From contig FJUW01000094.1 in the NCBI GenBank assembly GCA_900074885.1, forward strand, positions 29,590 to 93,589: a stretch of 64,000 bases of DNA, given 5' to 3'. Position 1 is the stretch's first letter. The number at the start of each line of letters is the position of its first letter. A program made the position numbers and the translations under genes. The notes beneath the pieces are model-generated. The model was not told the origin of the DNA, made no database searches, and worked only from the letters and a program-made list of their open reading frames with translations. This stretch comes from Rhynchosporium graminicola (Eukaryota; Ascomycota; Leotiomycetes; Helotiales; Ploettnerulaceae). This document shows, in pieces, positions 1 to 13,107 of this stretch.

Positions 1-2935
1 TTAAAAAGCTATTTTAATAGATAGCTATTACTTTTCGTAATCCCTACTACTTATAGAAAGCTATAAACTAGCTAAATAAGATTAAGTAAGAAACTTATCC
101 TTGAAATAAATTCCTTAATGATTATAATTAGCTAATCCTCGAAGTAAAAAGATAAGTCTAGTTAGATATAATTCAGAAGAGTTACTTAAAAGCTACTATT
201 ACTATTATCTTAGTCTGTAGTACTATTAGTATAAAGGAAGAATAATTAGATGAAAAGTATTATTCGTAACTATATATAGTTAGTAACTAGCTAGCTAAAG
301 TTAAAGAGCTATTAGCTAGAGTAGACTAATAGAAGTAAATACGCAGATAATCTTCTAAGATAAACTAATTAGTAATAGACTTAATAGACTAAGAAGTAAC
401 TCTTATTATTATCATAGTTATAATAATAAAAGGAACCTTAATAAGTAAGCTCTATAGAGATTAAGAGACGGAAAGCGAAGCGGCTTTACCTCTACTATAG
501 ATAAGATAGATATATAGTTTATAACTACTATATAAAACTCGCTATAACTATGAAGAAGAAAAGCTAAGTAATAATAGCTAAGATAAAAACGAAGAAGTCG
601 AAGCTAAAGGAAGTCGAGATAAAAGAATTAAGCTTCGAGTTAGAGAGCTCGGGAGAAGAATAGCTTCTATTCAAAATCGCTAATAGAAGTAAAAAGAGGT
701 TAATCAAGTAGTAATAGTAGAAGCTTAGGATTAGTTTAAGGATATAATAAATAGAGCTCTTTTCTTAGTATTAATAATAATTAATAAAAAGTATTATATT
801 AAGACTCTACTTAATACTAAGTGCTTTTTATATAGTATTATTAATTCTCGCTTTACTACTTATTACTACCTCTAGCCTTTTCTTATTTCCTCTATCGAAA
901 TAAGTTTATTCGAAGGAGAAAGAAATCCTATTATAGAAATAGTAATTATAAAGATAGATATCGATAAATATAAGGAAGCTAGGGCTTTCTTCTATATAAT
1001 ATTATACCTAGAAGATTATAACCTGATTTTAGAACTATTATAATTTAAGAAGAATAATATACGTATAATAGCCCTGAAGTTATAACACTATTAATACTAC
1101 TACTATAACCTTATATAACTAAGTATAGGAGCCGGATTACGAGCTAGACTATTTCGCAGTATTAGTAATAGTATTTAATAGACTTACTTAAGGATAGCTA
1201 TAGAAGAAGATATAGGTATTTATTATAAGTATAATAGATATCTAGAAAACTCTTATACTAAAGATAAAGACTAAGCTATAAGTAAAACTTCCTGATTAGC
1301 TATATAAGTACTTCGACTTATACGATAATAAGAAGGCAGATATACTGCTACTATTACGAGGTCCCGAGATCGATCATAAGATTGAACTCGAACTATATAA
1401 TAGTAAGGAACTTATAATACCCTAGGGCCCCTTATATAATGTATCTCGTAATAAACTCTTAATACTATAGAAGACTCTTACGAAGCTCCTCGATAAGGGA
1501 TTTATTCGAGTTAATAACTCGCTTATTAGTATTCTTATCTTATTTATAAAGAAACGAAGAAATAAGCTATGATTTTATATCGATTACTATAAGTTGAATC
1601 GAATTACGAAGAAGGATCGATACTTATTACTACTAATCTATAAGACTCTTTAGAATATAAGAAAAGTAAAATAGTTTATAAAACTAGATATTATTATTAT
1701 TTTCTATAAGATATATATTACTACTAGTAATAAATAGAAGATAGCTTTTCGCATAAGATATAGTTTATATAAGTAACTAGTAACTCCTTTTAGACTCGCG
1801 AACACCCTAAGTATATTTTAATGATATATTAATTAAGCTTTACGCGATTACTTAAACGAATTCTATTCTACTTATATTAATAATATTCTAATTTATATAG
1901 ATAATAATCACTATTATTACCGAAAGTAAGTAATAAAGATTATAATAAGATTATACGAAGCTAAACTATAACTAGATATCAATAAGTGCGAATTCGAAGT
2001 ATAAACGACGAAATACCTTAGGTTCGTAATCGATATAAAAGAGAGTATTCAAATAGACTCTAAGAAAGTATAAGCGATTCGAGAATAGGAACTCTTAACC
2101 TTAGTAAAAGAAGTATAAAGCTTCTTAAGATTTACGAATTTCTATTAGATATTTTTAAAGAATTACTTAATAACTACGCTATTACTAATATAGCTTATAT
2201 ATAAGAAGTAGCTATAGTAGTAAGATAAAGCTACAGACGAAGTATTTAAGAAGTTAAAAGATATATTTACTATTAGACTTATATTAGTATAATTTAATTC
2301 TAACTAAGAAATAATACTCGAAATAAACTCTTCTAGATAGATAATAAGAGGGGTACTTATATAATTCGACGACTAAAGATACTTACGACTTTATATATTC
2401 TTCTCGAAGAAAAATACTCTAGCTGAATATAACTATGAAATCTATAATAAGGAAATATTAGTAATTATATATTACCTTAAGAAGTAGTAATATAAATTGA
2501 AAAGTATATAAGAATTCTATATTCGTACTAACTATAAGAACCTCGAGTATTTTATAATAGTATAGTAACTTATAGAGTAGTAAATATAATAGTTATTACT
2601 CCTCTTATAATTTAACTACATAATTAGTTATATCTCCGGGAAAGAAAATAAGCGCGTAAATATACTCTTCTAATACGAATTAGATATACTCTATAGTATA
2701 GAAGACGAATAACTCTAGTACTAGATAGTCTAACTAATTGAGCTAAAGGTATTATAAGAACTACTACTACTATAAGGGATAATAGTAATAGCTCTAATAT
2801 AATATAATAAGATCGAAGACGCTAAGAAGAAGAAGAAACCTCGCGGTTATAGAACGAATCCCTATAAGTTAAAGAACCCGAAGTAGTTAATAAAGCCGCC
2901 TCAGATAATAATACTATTACTATTACTTTTTATCG
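1..2935 (+). mobile_element. Gypsy-type LTR retrotransposon, 3' two-thirds of pol, RIP-degraded
   Basis: Forward-strand translation gives a Ty3/Gypsy polyprotein without its 5' end. A retropepsin-like segment lies near 770-1020 (NTKC where DTGC is expected, as RIP would produce). A linker near 1310-1400 reads as the conserved pre-RT stretch (HKIEL). The reverse transcriptase runs from about 1490 to 2090 (GFIRV, FIKLD, TPFRLAN and a catalytic box reading IYIDNN), and RNase H from about 2290 to 2560 (EYNYEIYNKE). Stops are TAA/TAG at Gln and Trp positions and I saw no frameshift, so the decay is RIP rather than indels. Integrase and the 3' LTR are missing: the sequence gives way to the Copia-C LTR near 2940. 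The 5' end lies outside the window. Confidence 0.88.
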
Positions 2936-2940
2936 TAAGG

Positions 2941-3108
2941 TTACGTTGATCTTCAGAGTAAGGCATAGAGTAGTTGAATGTTATTAGTTGTATTGCAGTA
3001 CTAATTACTATGGAGAGTTAACTAAAGGTATTATCTAGGAATATCCGCACGGACCATGCACGTGACTATAGTCACCTGATCTATACTCAGACTTATATCC
3101 TCGCAATA
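2941..3108 (-). repeat. 3' LTR of Copia-C
   Basis: On the reverse strand the LTR starts at 3108 with TATTGCGAGGATATAAGTC. This matches the 5' copy at 7609 (TGTTGCGAGGATATGGGTC) with RIP-type G-to-A changes. A purine-rich AGAGGGGTA lies immediately upstream of it (3109-3117 region) and fits a polypurine tract, which fixes this edge. The other edge, near 2941, is approximate. Confidence 0.7.
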
Positions 3109-6100
3109 TACCCCTCTGTAGAGATACTATAAAATCGGTAACTTCTACAGGTACGAGTGATCCAGTTTCCTGTAATTAGTCGATTATACTATCGTATGCG
3201 TACGTATAGTGATACCCCTAGATACTAGCACTATGCCTTAATATCACGTGAACTAGACGAAACATATGTTCTGTAATTCCTTTAAGATAAGTTAGCCTTC
3301 TAATTGATATCTATACCCCTTATTCTAGGTATAAAACAGTTATATTCAGTATTACTATAAAGGACTTAAGGTCCTATAAGCTAAGTAGTTTAGTGAAACT
3401 ATCTATCGCGTTCTCTTTTGAGGGTATATACTAAGGGTCTAAATAACCTCTGGCGACCTTCTAGCGCAGGTAATGAAACTTGATATCGATATACTTAGTA
3501 TATTAGTATAATTTAGGGTTCTCCGATGAGATAAAGCTCCCTGATTATCGTATTATATCTCTATACTCCTAGAGTCTAGCTTATTATAGCCTAGCTCCTT
3601 TAGTACTTAGCGTATCAATGATGCTTCTTAGTAAAGGCGCATATAGCTATATACTCTGCTTCTGTAGAGGCAAGAGCTAGAGTAGTTTGTCGCTTTGAAA
3701 TAACTAAGAAAACACCTTCTATAAGGAAGAAATAGACTTCGGTATATAATACTCTATTAATTCGGTTACCGGCCTAATTAGAGTCGCAGAAACCTCTTAA
3801 TCTCATCTTATCTCTATTAGTAACGTCTCCTCTATAAGTTATAGCGTAGTACTTCGTACCTTATAGGTACGTAAGTACTCTCTTAGCGCTCGTAAGGTGT
3901 TAAGGTAATAGATTTATCAGAAATTATGACAATATAGAGCAGTAGTATAGTATATCCCAGCGAGTATAAGCTAGGTACTATAGACTACTGTAACGCTATT
4001 AATATAGCTTGATTTCTTATAGAGTAGCTACTCCCTTGAATTTGACTATAGAAACCTCTGAACTAGTAGCGAAGGGCGTATTAGCGCTCTTATAGTTAGT
4101 TATTCTAAATCGATCTAATATCTTATCGATATACGTATCTTAGTAAAGAGAAATCGTCTTCTTCTCTCTATTACGTATAATTCTGACGCTAAGGAAGTAT
4201 TTAGCTAGTCCAGCTAGTAGAATATCGAATATAGTGAGAATCTTCTTCTTAAGCTCTTTAAGAGCTATTCTAGCCTTTGAGATAACTAGAAAATCGTCGA
4301 TATAAGTAATAATAATTATTCTAGTTTCTTAGTTAATATATACGTAATTATTAGTTTATAAAGGTATAAAGTTAATAATACCGAACTCCTTGCGTAGTAT
4401 CTCTTACTAGAGGCGTGGAGACTACTTCAGACCGTATAGAGCCTTTATTAAGAGTATATATTCCTTGTCTGTGAGTCTACGCTTAAATTATCTATAAAAT
4501 AGCGGTAATTTAACGTATATCTAGGTATCGGCTTTACTATATAAGAATACTATTACTATATTAAACTATTCGACTTCTAAGTCGTACTCCGCCGCAACTG
4601 CTAAGCCTATCTTCTAAATAGAAGATTTATAGACTCCGGTATACGTCTAATTATAATCCTAACTAAATCGTTACATATAACCTTAGACTATAAATCTGAT
4701 CTTATATTTATCGATTTTACTATCTATATCTCTCTTATTCTGGAAAACTAGACGAGAACCTTATACTCTGCACCCTTTTAGCATATCAGAGCGACTTATA
4801 GTCTTCTAAGTCGACTTCTCTTTAAGAGATCGGTACTCCTTGATAATAGCCTTCTTCTATTCTAGCTAATTAGCTCTCTTTATAGCCTGATCTAAAGTAG
4901 TCGGATTATCTAAGAATAGAGACTCTTCTTAAGCTGTATAGAAAGCAAGTCGATACTAACTAGTACTCTCTATCTCTTCTTCTAATAGAGAGATAGTATA
5001 GGAGTAGCTATTAATTAGTTCCGGGGTTACCTTAGGCGTCGAATTTAGAGTCGGATCTGCGTTCCGGCCTAAACGTATAGCCCTAGGAATATACGTCGGC
5101 ATATAGTTCTTAGATCTAGGAGGTCTTCTACGCTTCTTTTATATAGTAACTTACTCCGGGATATCGACTTCTAGTACTAGAACTTCGCCTGTAACTATAG
5201 ACTCGGTATCTTCCGTACTATCGATTTCGACTTCGGAATCCTCGTCTTAGCTTATAATACCTATATCAGGAGTAGTAATACTAGTAACCTCGATATCTTG
5301 ATTTTAGCTTAAATTATTAATAGAATTACCTCTAGTTTAATATACTATTATAGCGTCTTCTTCGTGAGGTTCTATAACTAAGCTATCTTTATCAAATCGT
5401 AGATAAGAGGTACTAACTACCTTTCTATTAACTAGGTATCTATAGATATTATGACCTTTAAATCCTACCAGAATACCCTTTTTAGCTCTAGGAGCTACCT
5501 TATAGCTCTAGACTCTCTTCTCCTTATTAATTAGTATAAAAACAGGATATTCTAATACACGGAGATACTTAATAGAGGGAGTATAGTTCACCCCTAGCTT
5601 AATATCGTCCTAGAAGCGCTCAAAAGGAGTCTTCCCTTCTACTCTAGAAGTAGAGGTAAGGTTAGCGATATATATAAGCGAGTAGAATTTCCGGCTATAT
5701 ATAGTTAGGTATATTCTGATCTACTATAACTATATATACCTTCTCGATAATCATACGTATAGAGCGTTCAGCTCTTTCATCTTGCTCTGGAGTATACGGA
5801 GTAGACTCCTCTAGTAGTATTCTAAGGTGATTAGTAAGCTCTTTCATCTGAGAGGGAGAGTACTCCTTACCCCTATTATATCTCTTTACCTTAATTTTGC
5901 GGTAATACTATATTTCGGCTAGCTTAATTAGCTTTTAATTAGCTAGATATATATCCGACTTCTTAGCGTAAGTAAAAGCCTACTTTCTAGTCCAATAAGC
6001 GCATAAGAAGATAGAGGCGTAAGAGTAACTATTCAGACCCTTAGGTTTAAGGTATACTATATCTATATAGATTTTATCTATTAATCTAGTAGGTCGGGCA

Positions 6101-7609
6101 CGTGCTAACACCTTATTAACCTTCCGAATAGGTCGGCCTTTCTTATATAGTGCGTAAAGGCGAGTTCTACTAGTCTTAAGCTCTATAAACTTCATACTAG
6201 TAACTATAGATTAAGTGCGTTATACTACGTTAAAGCTAGCGTCATATATATGTCTATACTAAAGCTCTATATCGACTATAGCTTGCTCTACTACTGCAGG
6301 TAAGCTTAAACCCGGAAGGCTAGTGTACCCTGCGCCGGAGGTCTCTTCTTTAATAATAAATAGATCTTCGTTAATTATATAGATCTCCTTCTCCTTAGAT
6401 ATATAGAGAATAGAACTACGTAAATAACCTCCTAATTTATTCAATTTAGAACCTGAGTATAAGCAGACTAGAGACTACGGGATATATAGTATATTCAGAA
6501 TCGTCATCCTTCTTCTTTCTACTACTAGTCTTCTTCTTATTAGTCTTATTAGTCTTACTCTCTTCCTCCTTCTTCTTTAGCTATTTAGTATACTAGATCT
6601 ACTTCTTTCTAGACTTCTCCTTAAACTCTTTCTTCTACTGCTTATTAATAATAAAATAGTTCTCTAGAGTATACTTTAGCGATATCTATTTATAGTGCTT
6701 ATAAGTCAGCCTAGCTTCCTTGCTAGCCGGCTTAGTAGCTCCTCCGCCGCTTCCTTTCTTAGGTATAGACTTATTGCTATATAAGGCTTAACCTGCTATC
6801 TTTCCGGTAGAATCACTAGCTCTAGCTTTATTAGTAATATCTTTAATTAGACTAATTAGGGTTACTTCTAAGTTAGCCTTCTTATTCGTCTCTAGGTCGT
6901 TATTAGAAGAAACTCTTAAGAGAGGACGTTATCTTTCAGCCTATATAGGCCATTTCTCTGAAACTGCGGTAATAAATATAATTAGATACTATCCTAAAGG
7001 TAGAGCTATTATTAAAGTCTCTAATTTAATAATGAAGAGCTTAAAAGCGATAATAAACTTCTCTAGGGAGTTGAAATCGTTATACTAGAGCTTAATATAA
7101 TCTTACATAGCGTTATACACTAGTATATTACCACCTCCTTCGTATTGCGCCTATAAGGCCTCCTATATATCTAATACGGTGGTTTTAATAGTTATATGCG
7201 CGAGAGGTCCGGCCTTATAATTCAGCGTGATTACTAGCTTTATTTAACTCTCTCTAGACTCCTAATCTTACTACTTCTTAAGTGCTTTATCGTCGATATC
7301 ATTATCCTATTCGTCTACCTCTTTAGGTATATAATTACGCGACTTAAAATTAAGAAACTTACTAATTCTATTAGTTTTAGTAATATTCAGTACCTTATCT
7401 CTCTATTCCGTGTAGTTCTCTCCTCCCTTAAGCTTATAACTATCTGCTAAGTTCAAAGACATAGAGCTACTCATCTTCTTGCGTTTATACGGCTCTTCTA
7501 GCGTAATCGCAGTAATAGGTTTCGATTCCGGGTCTTCCGGATCCTCTAGATAATCCTAAGACGTCGATACAGTCACCTGATCCATACCAAGACCCATATC
7601 CTCGCAACA
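2941..7609 (-). mobile_element. Copia-C LTR retrotransposon, RIP-degraded, 5' LTR truncated
   Basis: Read on the reverse strand, this is a Ty1/Copia element. A gag-like region lies at about 7540-6480. Integrase-region fragments lie near 6440-5400; the piece at 6195-5980 is one short stop-free stretch. The Copia RT lies at about 4700-4100 with an intact YIDDFLV box, followed by RNase H near 3730-3600 (STEAEYIAI). Nearly all stops are TAA/TAG at former Gln/Trp codons. A candidate polyprotein ATG is at 7585. The 3' LTR is complete (see its entry). The 5' copy shares only its first ~38 nt (7609-7572) before running into gag, so most of the 5' LTR is lost. No target-site duplication could be found. 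Confidence 0.88.
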
Positions 7610-7689
7610 CTATATAAGGTAGATTATTATACTTATTATACTTGAAGGAGAAAGTTATTTTAAAGATAGATAGTTTAAATAAGCTTTAT

Positions 7690-9110
7690 ATTTAATGAAT
7701 ACTAGATCCTATTTTTATTTAAGCTTTCGAATAACTAGATAAGAGATATATAGGATTCCTTCTTCTTTTTATTATAAGGTATAGTTTAATCTATAATACT
7801 AGATTCCTAAGTCTAATATTCGAGCTTCTAAGATAATATTAATATAAAAACTATCTATTAATACGATATTATAAAGCTTAAAGTTAAAGTAATTTCTATC
7901 TAGTCCTAAAAGGACCTCTTTTATTAGCTAAGTTCCGCTCTTACTAATAGGGACTTAAGAGGTTCTACTTTCTATATAATTATTAATCTCTAACTTAATA
8001 AAATATCTTTTAACTAAGAGATTATAATTATTAACTAAGTTACTAGCTCTATAGTTATTAAAGAGAGTAGATTAAGATAACGAATAAGCTCTACCTTTAA
8101 TTAGATAGATCCTTAGGAATCCTATAATCTCTTAATTATTATCTAAGAAAAGTACTATAATTAGTTTTACTTTCTTTCTATCTTATTTTATATTTTTATT
8201 TAAGATATTCCTTAGAAAGCTTAACTTATAATTAGAATCTCTTAATACTTTACTAAAGAGATTATAAGTTACTTAAGAGATTAGTCGATCTACTCTAAAG
8301 CTAGTATAGAAGTCTTTCTATTTACTAAAGATAAAATATTAGTTTATGACTAAGACTACTTTAAAGTTCTAAGCTTTAGTTATTATTAGATTATTATCTT
8401 TATTAATAGTATAGACTTATTCGTATATAGTAAGCTATAATTTAATATATTTTATTATCTTCTAGAGATAAGTCTTATTCTTTAAGTATAAATATAAGTA
8501 CTTAATACGTTCTGATCTATTAGTAATAATATTAGATAAAGGTAATATTAGTACTAACTCGAGATCTAAGCGTTAAGAAAACGCCTTATCCTTTCCTTAT
8601 ATTACTTTAAAACTCCTAATATATATAATTAACTTAACTTATACAAAATTCTTTTATAAGCTTCTTAAGAGTATATAAAGAAAGCTTTCCGTATCGCTTG
8701 GCTCTTTAATACTCGATTAGAAAGCTATTTACTTAGAAATAATTAAAAGATTTAATTATATTTCAGAAATCTATAATTCTAAGAGATCCTTTAATATCTA
8801 AGACCTTTTAAAGTGTATAATCTCTAATTAGAGATTAAAGTTTAATAATCTAAGCTTAATAAGTTTCTTGGGTTTAGCTACGATAAGGTATATAAGAGTT
8901 AGATCGAGTACTTAACTTATACATCGAGTGCTTCTAGTTAGTTTAGAGATCTATTCTTTAGCTTATGAAACTAATTTAAGCTCTTAAGCTTTTATTTCTA
9001 TATTAAAATCTATTTTAGAGCTTCGATTCTCGCTATTTACGATCTCTTATAGCTATCGCAATCTAATCTAAAAGAGCTTAGCTACAGAGACTTATTCTAG
9101 TATATCTAGG
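7690..9110 (-). pseudogene. Unidentified long reading frame, RIP-interrupted
   Basis: One reverse-strand frame runs for more than 400 codons with no frameshift. Every stop is TAA or TAG and none is TGA, which is what RIP does to CAA, CAG and TGG codons. Legible stretches include NRSERIKYLYLYLKNKTYL (about 8510-8450) and RIYLIKGRAYSLS (about 8120-8080). I do not recognise the family: there is no RT motif, DDE signature, zinc finger or helicase motif. It may be a transposase or accessory protein of an undescribed repeat, or a captured and silenced host gene. The flanks from 7610 and up to 9423 are AT-rich sequence in which I see nothing else. Confidence 0.55.
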
Positions 9111-9423
9111 TCTATATATTACTATATCTTTTTTATTCTAGCTATAAACTAAATACAAGAGATCTAATCTAGCTATTACTCTAGCTTCTCATAGAATATT
9201 TTATTACTTAGATTAAGTAAATTATTAGAAAAATTATTAAAAGATATAGTTTAAGTAGTTAGAAAGCTAATATAAGCTTTATAGAATATTAATTAATATA
9301 TTATAAAAGGCTTAAATAAGTAACTTAAGTAATCGAAAGCTAGAATAAAGCTTTACTTCTATATATATAATAAGTAGCTTTAAAAGCGATAAATTAATAT
9401 ATAGCTGTTAACTATAGTTTAAA

Positions 9424-9610
9424 AGTAAAGCAGGCTTTAATAGAGGTGAATGATTACTTTAAGGTATTAAGAGATAGAGAATTAAAGTAGTCTCTAAATC
9501 TTAATTCTAGAGAGTATCCTTTCTTTAGAAGGTAGAGAGAAAGCTTACTTTAAATATATAAGGAGATTATATAAGTATATACTAAGCTATACAGATGATC
9601 AGATATAATA
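9424..9610. repeat. Copy 1 of a ~187-bp direct repeat
   Basis: This segment closely matches 12921-13107 in the same orientation; both contain GATTACTTTAAGGTATTA and the run ending in GTATATACTAAGCT. The two copies lie on either side of the solo LTR and the fold-back element. They probably mark the same repeat family, perhaps the gag-protease element further right. Sequence from 9611 to 9898 is AT-rich and featureless. Confidence 0.7.
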
Positions 9611-9898
9611 TAATACATAAAAGTGAATAATAGATGAAAGTATACGATATTATAGTTATCTGTAGCCTAATATATAGAAGATATAGATATAATAGTTATC
9701 TAGATATAAGTTTACTAACTAGTAAGTTTACTTAAGGTCTTTTCAGATAAATAGATAATACTTAAGATTACTAAGAGATATAAAGTACTCTATTATCGAG
9801 ATTATTAAGTAGCTAGGTATTCTCTTCTTAATTTGAAAGTAATTAAATATTAATTTATACTTCTTAGTTTATACCTTAGAGTGTATTCTTTTCTTAAT

Positions 9899-10347
9899 TA
9901 TAAAAATTGAAGGTGGAAATCGGCTAAAGGTCAGAATAATACGTGATCAATTTGACTTGCTTTGCTTGCTTGAAGAGAGCTAACTACAGGAGAGATTCTA
10001 GCTAGTTATATAGCTATGTGAGCTCTCTAGAATATTCTATACTACGTAATACAGAATTCCATAGAAGAAGACACGTATACCGTAGAATCATACTACGTCA
10101 GTAGAAACCTCTAGAAGTACGATATACGTACTAGAGAGTAGTAGAACTCTATCGAGAACCTTCATGGTAACTCTAATAGAGTATGCAGGGTACAGGCTGT
10201 TAAAAAGGTACAGGGTATAGGTACAAGGTACAAAAAGGTACATAAGCAAGGTACTGAACCAGGTACTAAGACCATGTACTGACAAGGTACAGGGTGTGTA
10301 TGCCGATGCAGGCAAAACTGACCAAGGTACTGGTTACAAATCCAACA
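9899..10347 (-). repeat. Solo LTR of Copia-A
   Basis: On the reverse strand it begins TGTTGGATTTGTAACCAGTA and ends in a RIP-altered TTTTTATA (TTTTCACA in the intact copy). It matches the LTRs at 29891-30395 and 35619-36124 but lacks their 48-bp internal duplication. Multiple GTACC/GGTAC motifs lie in its U3. No Copia interior adjoins either side, so it is a solo LTR, probably left by LTR-LTR recombination. The flanks (TTAAT at 9894-9898, TATAT at 10348-10352) are not an exact duplication. Confidence 0.88.
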
Positions 10348-11016
10348 TATATAAGTAGCTATTCTAATCTGATAGCTCTCCGTTAGCTAGAAGAGTGCTC
10401 TTAAATATACTATACTTAATTCCCTCTTGTCATGGGGCGAGTACAAAGTATGCGTATAGTACAAATAGTATCTTTAATTAATAGGAAGAATTAGCTAAAG
10501 AGCGGAGGAGAATTCTTCCTTAATAGAAAAGGAGAGGACATAGTACTACTATTACTAATACCTTAGTAGTAATAGTCAGCGAGATGCTTAGCGTCGAGCA
10601 TCATCCTGGGTGCAACCCGTCATACCTCCTTAATTATCTTATTCAGCTAAGTAAGCTTAGCTAGTATATACCTTCTAGCTATATTCTACTAGACTAGTCT
10701 AGAATATGCAGGGATTCTAGCTCTATAATAGTAGAGATTAGTAAAAGATATATCTTTTAGGCCTATCGAATTAATATAATAGTATATATATAAAAGCTTA
10801 TAAACTTACTTAATCTACTCTAAGGGTATAGCGTTACTAAATATTAACTCGCTCTTAGCTATCTAAGTATCTAGAATCTTATTAGTTACTTCCTCTATAG
10901 ATAACCTAAGTACTCTCTTTTATATAGGGAAAGCTATAATATATAATAACTTTATATTATATTCTATAATATTATTCTAGGTTTCAGTATAGTTACTATA
11001 TATCCTAAGCTAGTTA
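10348..11016. other. Repeat-derived AT-rich DNA without a recognisable gene
   Basis: The stretch is noncoding in all frames I read. A less AT-rich patch lies at about 10425-10625 (containing CCTGGGTGCAACCC), followed by typical RIP-degraded sequence up to the insertion site of the fold-back element. No family assignment is possible by eye. Confidence 0.5.
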
Positions 11017-11021
11017 GTAGA

Positions 11022-12657
11022 TGTCACGGGTGAATAATATATACACGAGGGTTTATAGTAGTATTTAATAAGTTCGATAAGGAGAGAGTAAGAATCTAAC
11101 CGGAAGCCGCAAGAAAAGGTGCGTAGTGCTAAGGCTTAACCGAGCCTTAGTCAGCGAGTCGTGCTGGTAATACTAGTACCATAACCCAAGGGCTTGACCC
11201 TTATATTACTCCCCTCCTCCCGCCTGTTTTCTAGCGGAGACGAATAATAAATCCTAAAATCAATCTTCTTTTTCTTTAACTACGACAGCTCGCGCTCCGG
11301 CTAGTTATCGTCGCTCTCCTATCTATTCCTCCAGCGAGCCGACTATATCGACTCGCACTTAAGACTTAAGTAGTTTTGCTATCGCTATATAGCTTTAGCC
11401 TCCTTTCTTATAGTCTTGCGCTATCTTTACGGCGGCTGCCTTCTGGTAACTATCGCCTCCCTGTTTAGGTAGAGTATACCTCTTTCCGTCTCTAACTTTA
11501 AGTAGCCCTTCCTGAAACCCCCGGAGACCTACGTATACGTAGCTATCTCTAGATTAGTTCCTTATTATAGCCCTATTATTAACGTCTAGCGTTTCCTTCC
11601 GCTTCTAATATCGCGGAGCCCTTCCTTAAGCTTCCGGAGGCTAGCGCCTACGCAGCTATCTACCCCCGGGGTAGTCTTTCGTTATAGCCCCCCTTTATAT
11701 TGTTATCTTCTAGCGTCTTTATAGCGGCTACTATTATATAACTGCCGCCTCTCTATTCAGGTAGAGTATACTTACTTCCGTTTCTAATATCGCGGAGCCC
11801 TTCCTCTAACCTCCGGAGGCTAGCGCCTACGCAGCTATCTACCCCCGGGGTAGTCTTTCGTTATAGCCCCCCTTTATATTGTTATCTTCTAGCGTCTTTA
11901 TAGCGGCTACTATTATATAACTGCCGCCTCTCTATTCAGGTAGAGTATACCTACTTCCGCTTCTAATATCGCGGAGCCCTTCCTCTAACCTCCGGAGACT
12001 AGCGCTTTCGTAGCTATCTACCCCCGGAGTAGTCTTTCGTTATAACTCCTCTTTATATTATCTACTTTAAGTGTCTTCTGTCTTCCGTCTCTAGCTTACC
12101 GGAGTACTTCTTCAGAGTCCGGAGACTAGCGTATACGCAGCTACCTCCGGAGTAGTTCTTCGTTATAGCCTACTCATGCTATCGTCTTCCGATATCTTTA
12201 TAATAGCTACTGTTACGTAGCTGCCGCTTCTCTATTTAAGGTAAGGTAAACCTCCTTCTTTTATCTTAGATATCGTCGAAGGGTTCTCGTTGTCTGCGCG
12301 TTCCTGAGCAGCTACCGGCTAGCGATAGTCGCTCCTTATATCTTTTGGGTATATATTCTACTTAAGCTATCGAATAGCTTCTATTGTCCGCTTATTCGTA
12401 GGCGGCGACCGACCGATTATCGCCGCTTTCCTTATCCATTCGGGAGTAGTCTATGCCCTAGGCTACTCCATAATATAAGGGTCAAGCCCTTGGGTTATGG
12501 TGCTAGTATTACTAGCACGACTCGCTGACTAAGGCTCGGTTAAGCCTTAGTACTGCGCACCTTTTCTTGCGGCTTCCGGTTAGATTCTTACTCTCTCCTT
12601 ATCGAACTTGTTAAATACTACTATGAACCCTCGTATATATATTATTCACCCGTGATA
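11022..12657. mobile_element. 1636-bp fold-back element with 187-bp terminal inverted repeats
   Basis: The ends are long inverted repeats at 11022-11208 and 12471-12657 that differ only by a few transitions. They start TGTCACGGGTGAATAATATA on the left; on the right the first bases read TATCACGGG. A 5-bp direct duplication GTAGA flanks the element (11017-11021 and 12658-12662). The interior is markedly more GC-rich than its surroundings and carries ~180-bp tandem repeats. I found no transposase or other coding frame, so it looks non-autonomous. The combination of TG...CA ends, 5-bp duplication and long inverted repeats does not match a DNA transposon superfamily I can name with confidence. Confidence 0.85.
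11400..12260. repeat. Degenerate ~180-bp tandem repeat inside the fold-back element
   Basis: The landmark CTAATATCGCGGAGCCC recurs at about 11604, 11784 and 11963, giving a period of 179-180 bp. More diverged units extend to about 11400 and 12260, so there are roughly four to five copies. Each unit holds a C-rich TAGCCCCCC-like run, a CGGAG motif and a TAGCGGCTACTATTATATAAC-like block. The units between about 11600 and 11960 are nearly identical to each other. Confidence 0.8.
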
Positions 12658-12920
12658 GTAGATATTTATTAATATTAGGATTTCGAGGAGGGCTTAATAG
12701 CTAGATAGGAGAATTAAAGGTAATTATAGCGGATTCTCGAGGGTTCTAGCTTAGATATAATATTTAAGAATAAAAGAAGCTATAATAATAATCTAAACTA
12801 GATAGTATCTCTCTTAGCTTCTAGTATATATATAGAAGTAAGGTTGGCTTAAGTAAATAAGGCTAGAAATAAGCCTATTGATATAAAGAGATACTAATTT
12901 ATAATAGGCCGCTTATAATA

Positions 12921-13107
12921 CAAAGGTAAGGCAGGCTTTATTAGTACTGAAAGATTACTTTAAGGTATTAGGAGATAGAAAATTAGAGTAGTCTCTGAAT
13001 ATCAATTATAGAGAGCGTTATCTCTTCAGAAGGAAGAGAGAAAGCTTACTTTAAATATATAAGGAGATTATATAAGTATATACTAAGCTTTACAGATAAT
13101 TAGACAT
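12921..13107. repeat. Copy 2 of the ~187-bp direct repeat
   Basis: This is the partner of 9424-9610, in the same orientation. It lies just downstream, on the reverse strand, of the protease end of the gag-protease remains, so it may be part of that element's 3' end. Sequence at 12663-12920 is RIP-degraded with no recognised content. Confidence 0.65.

Noticed and set aside
10560..10640. tRNA-like segment around CCTGGGTGCAACCC
   Set aside because: No acceptor stem or standard TPsiC box could be paired.
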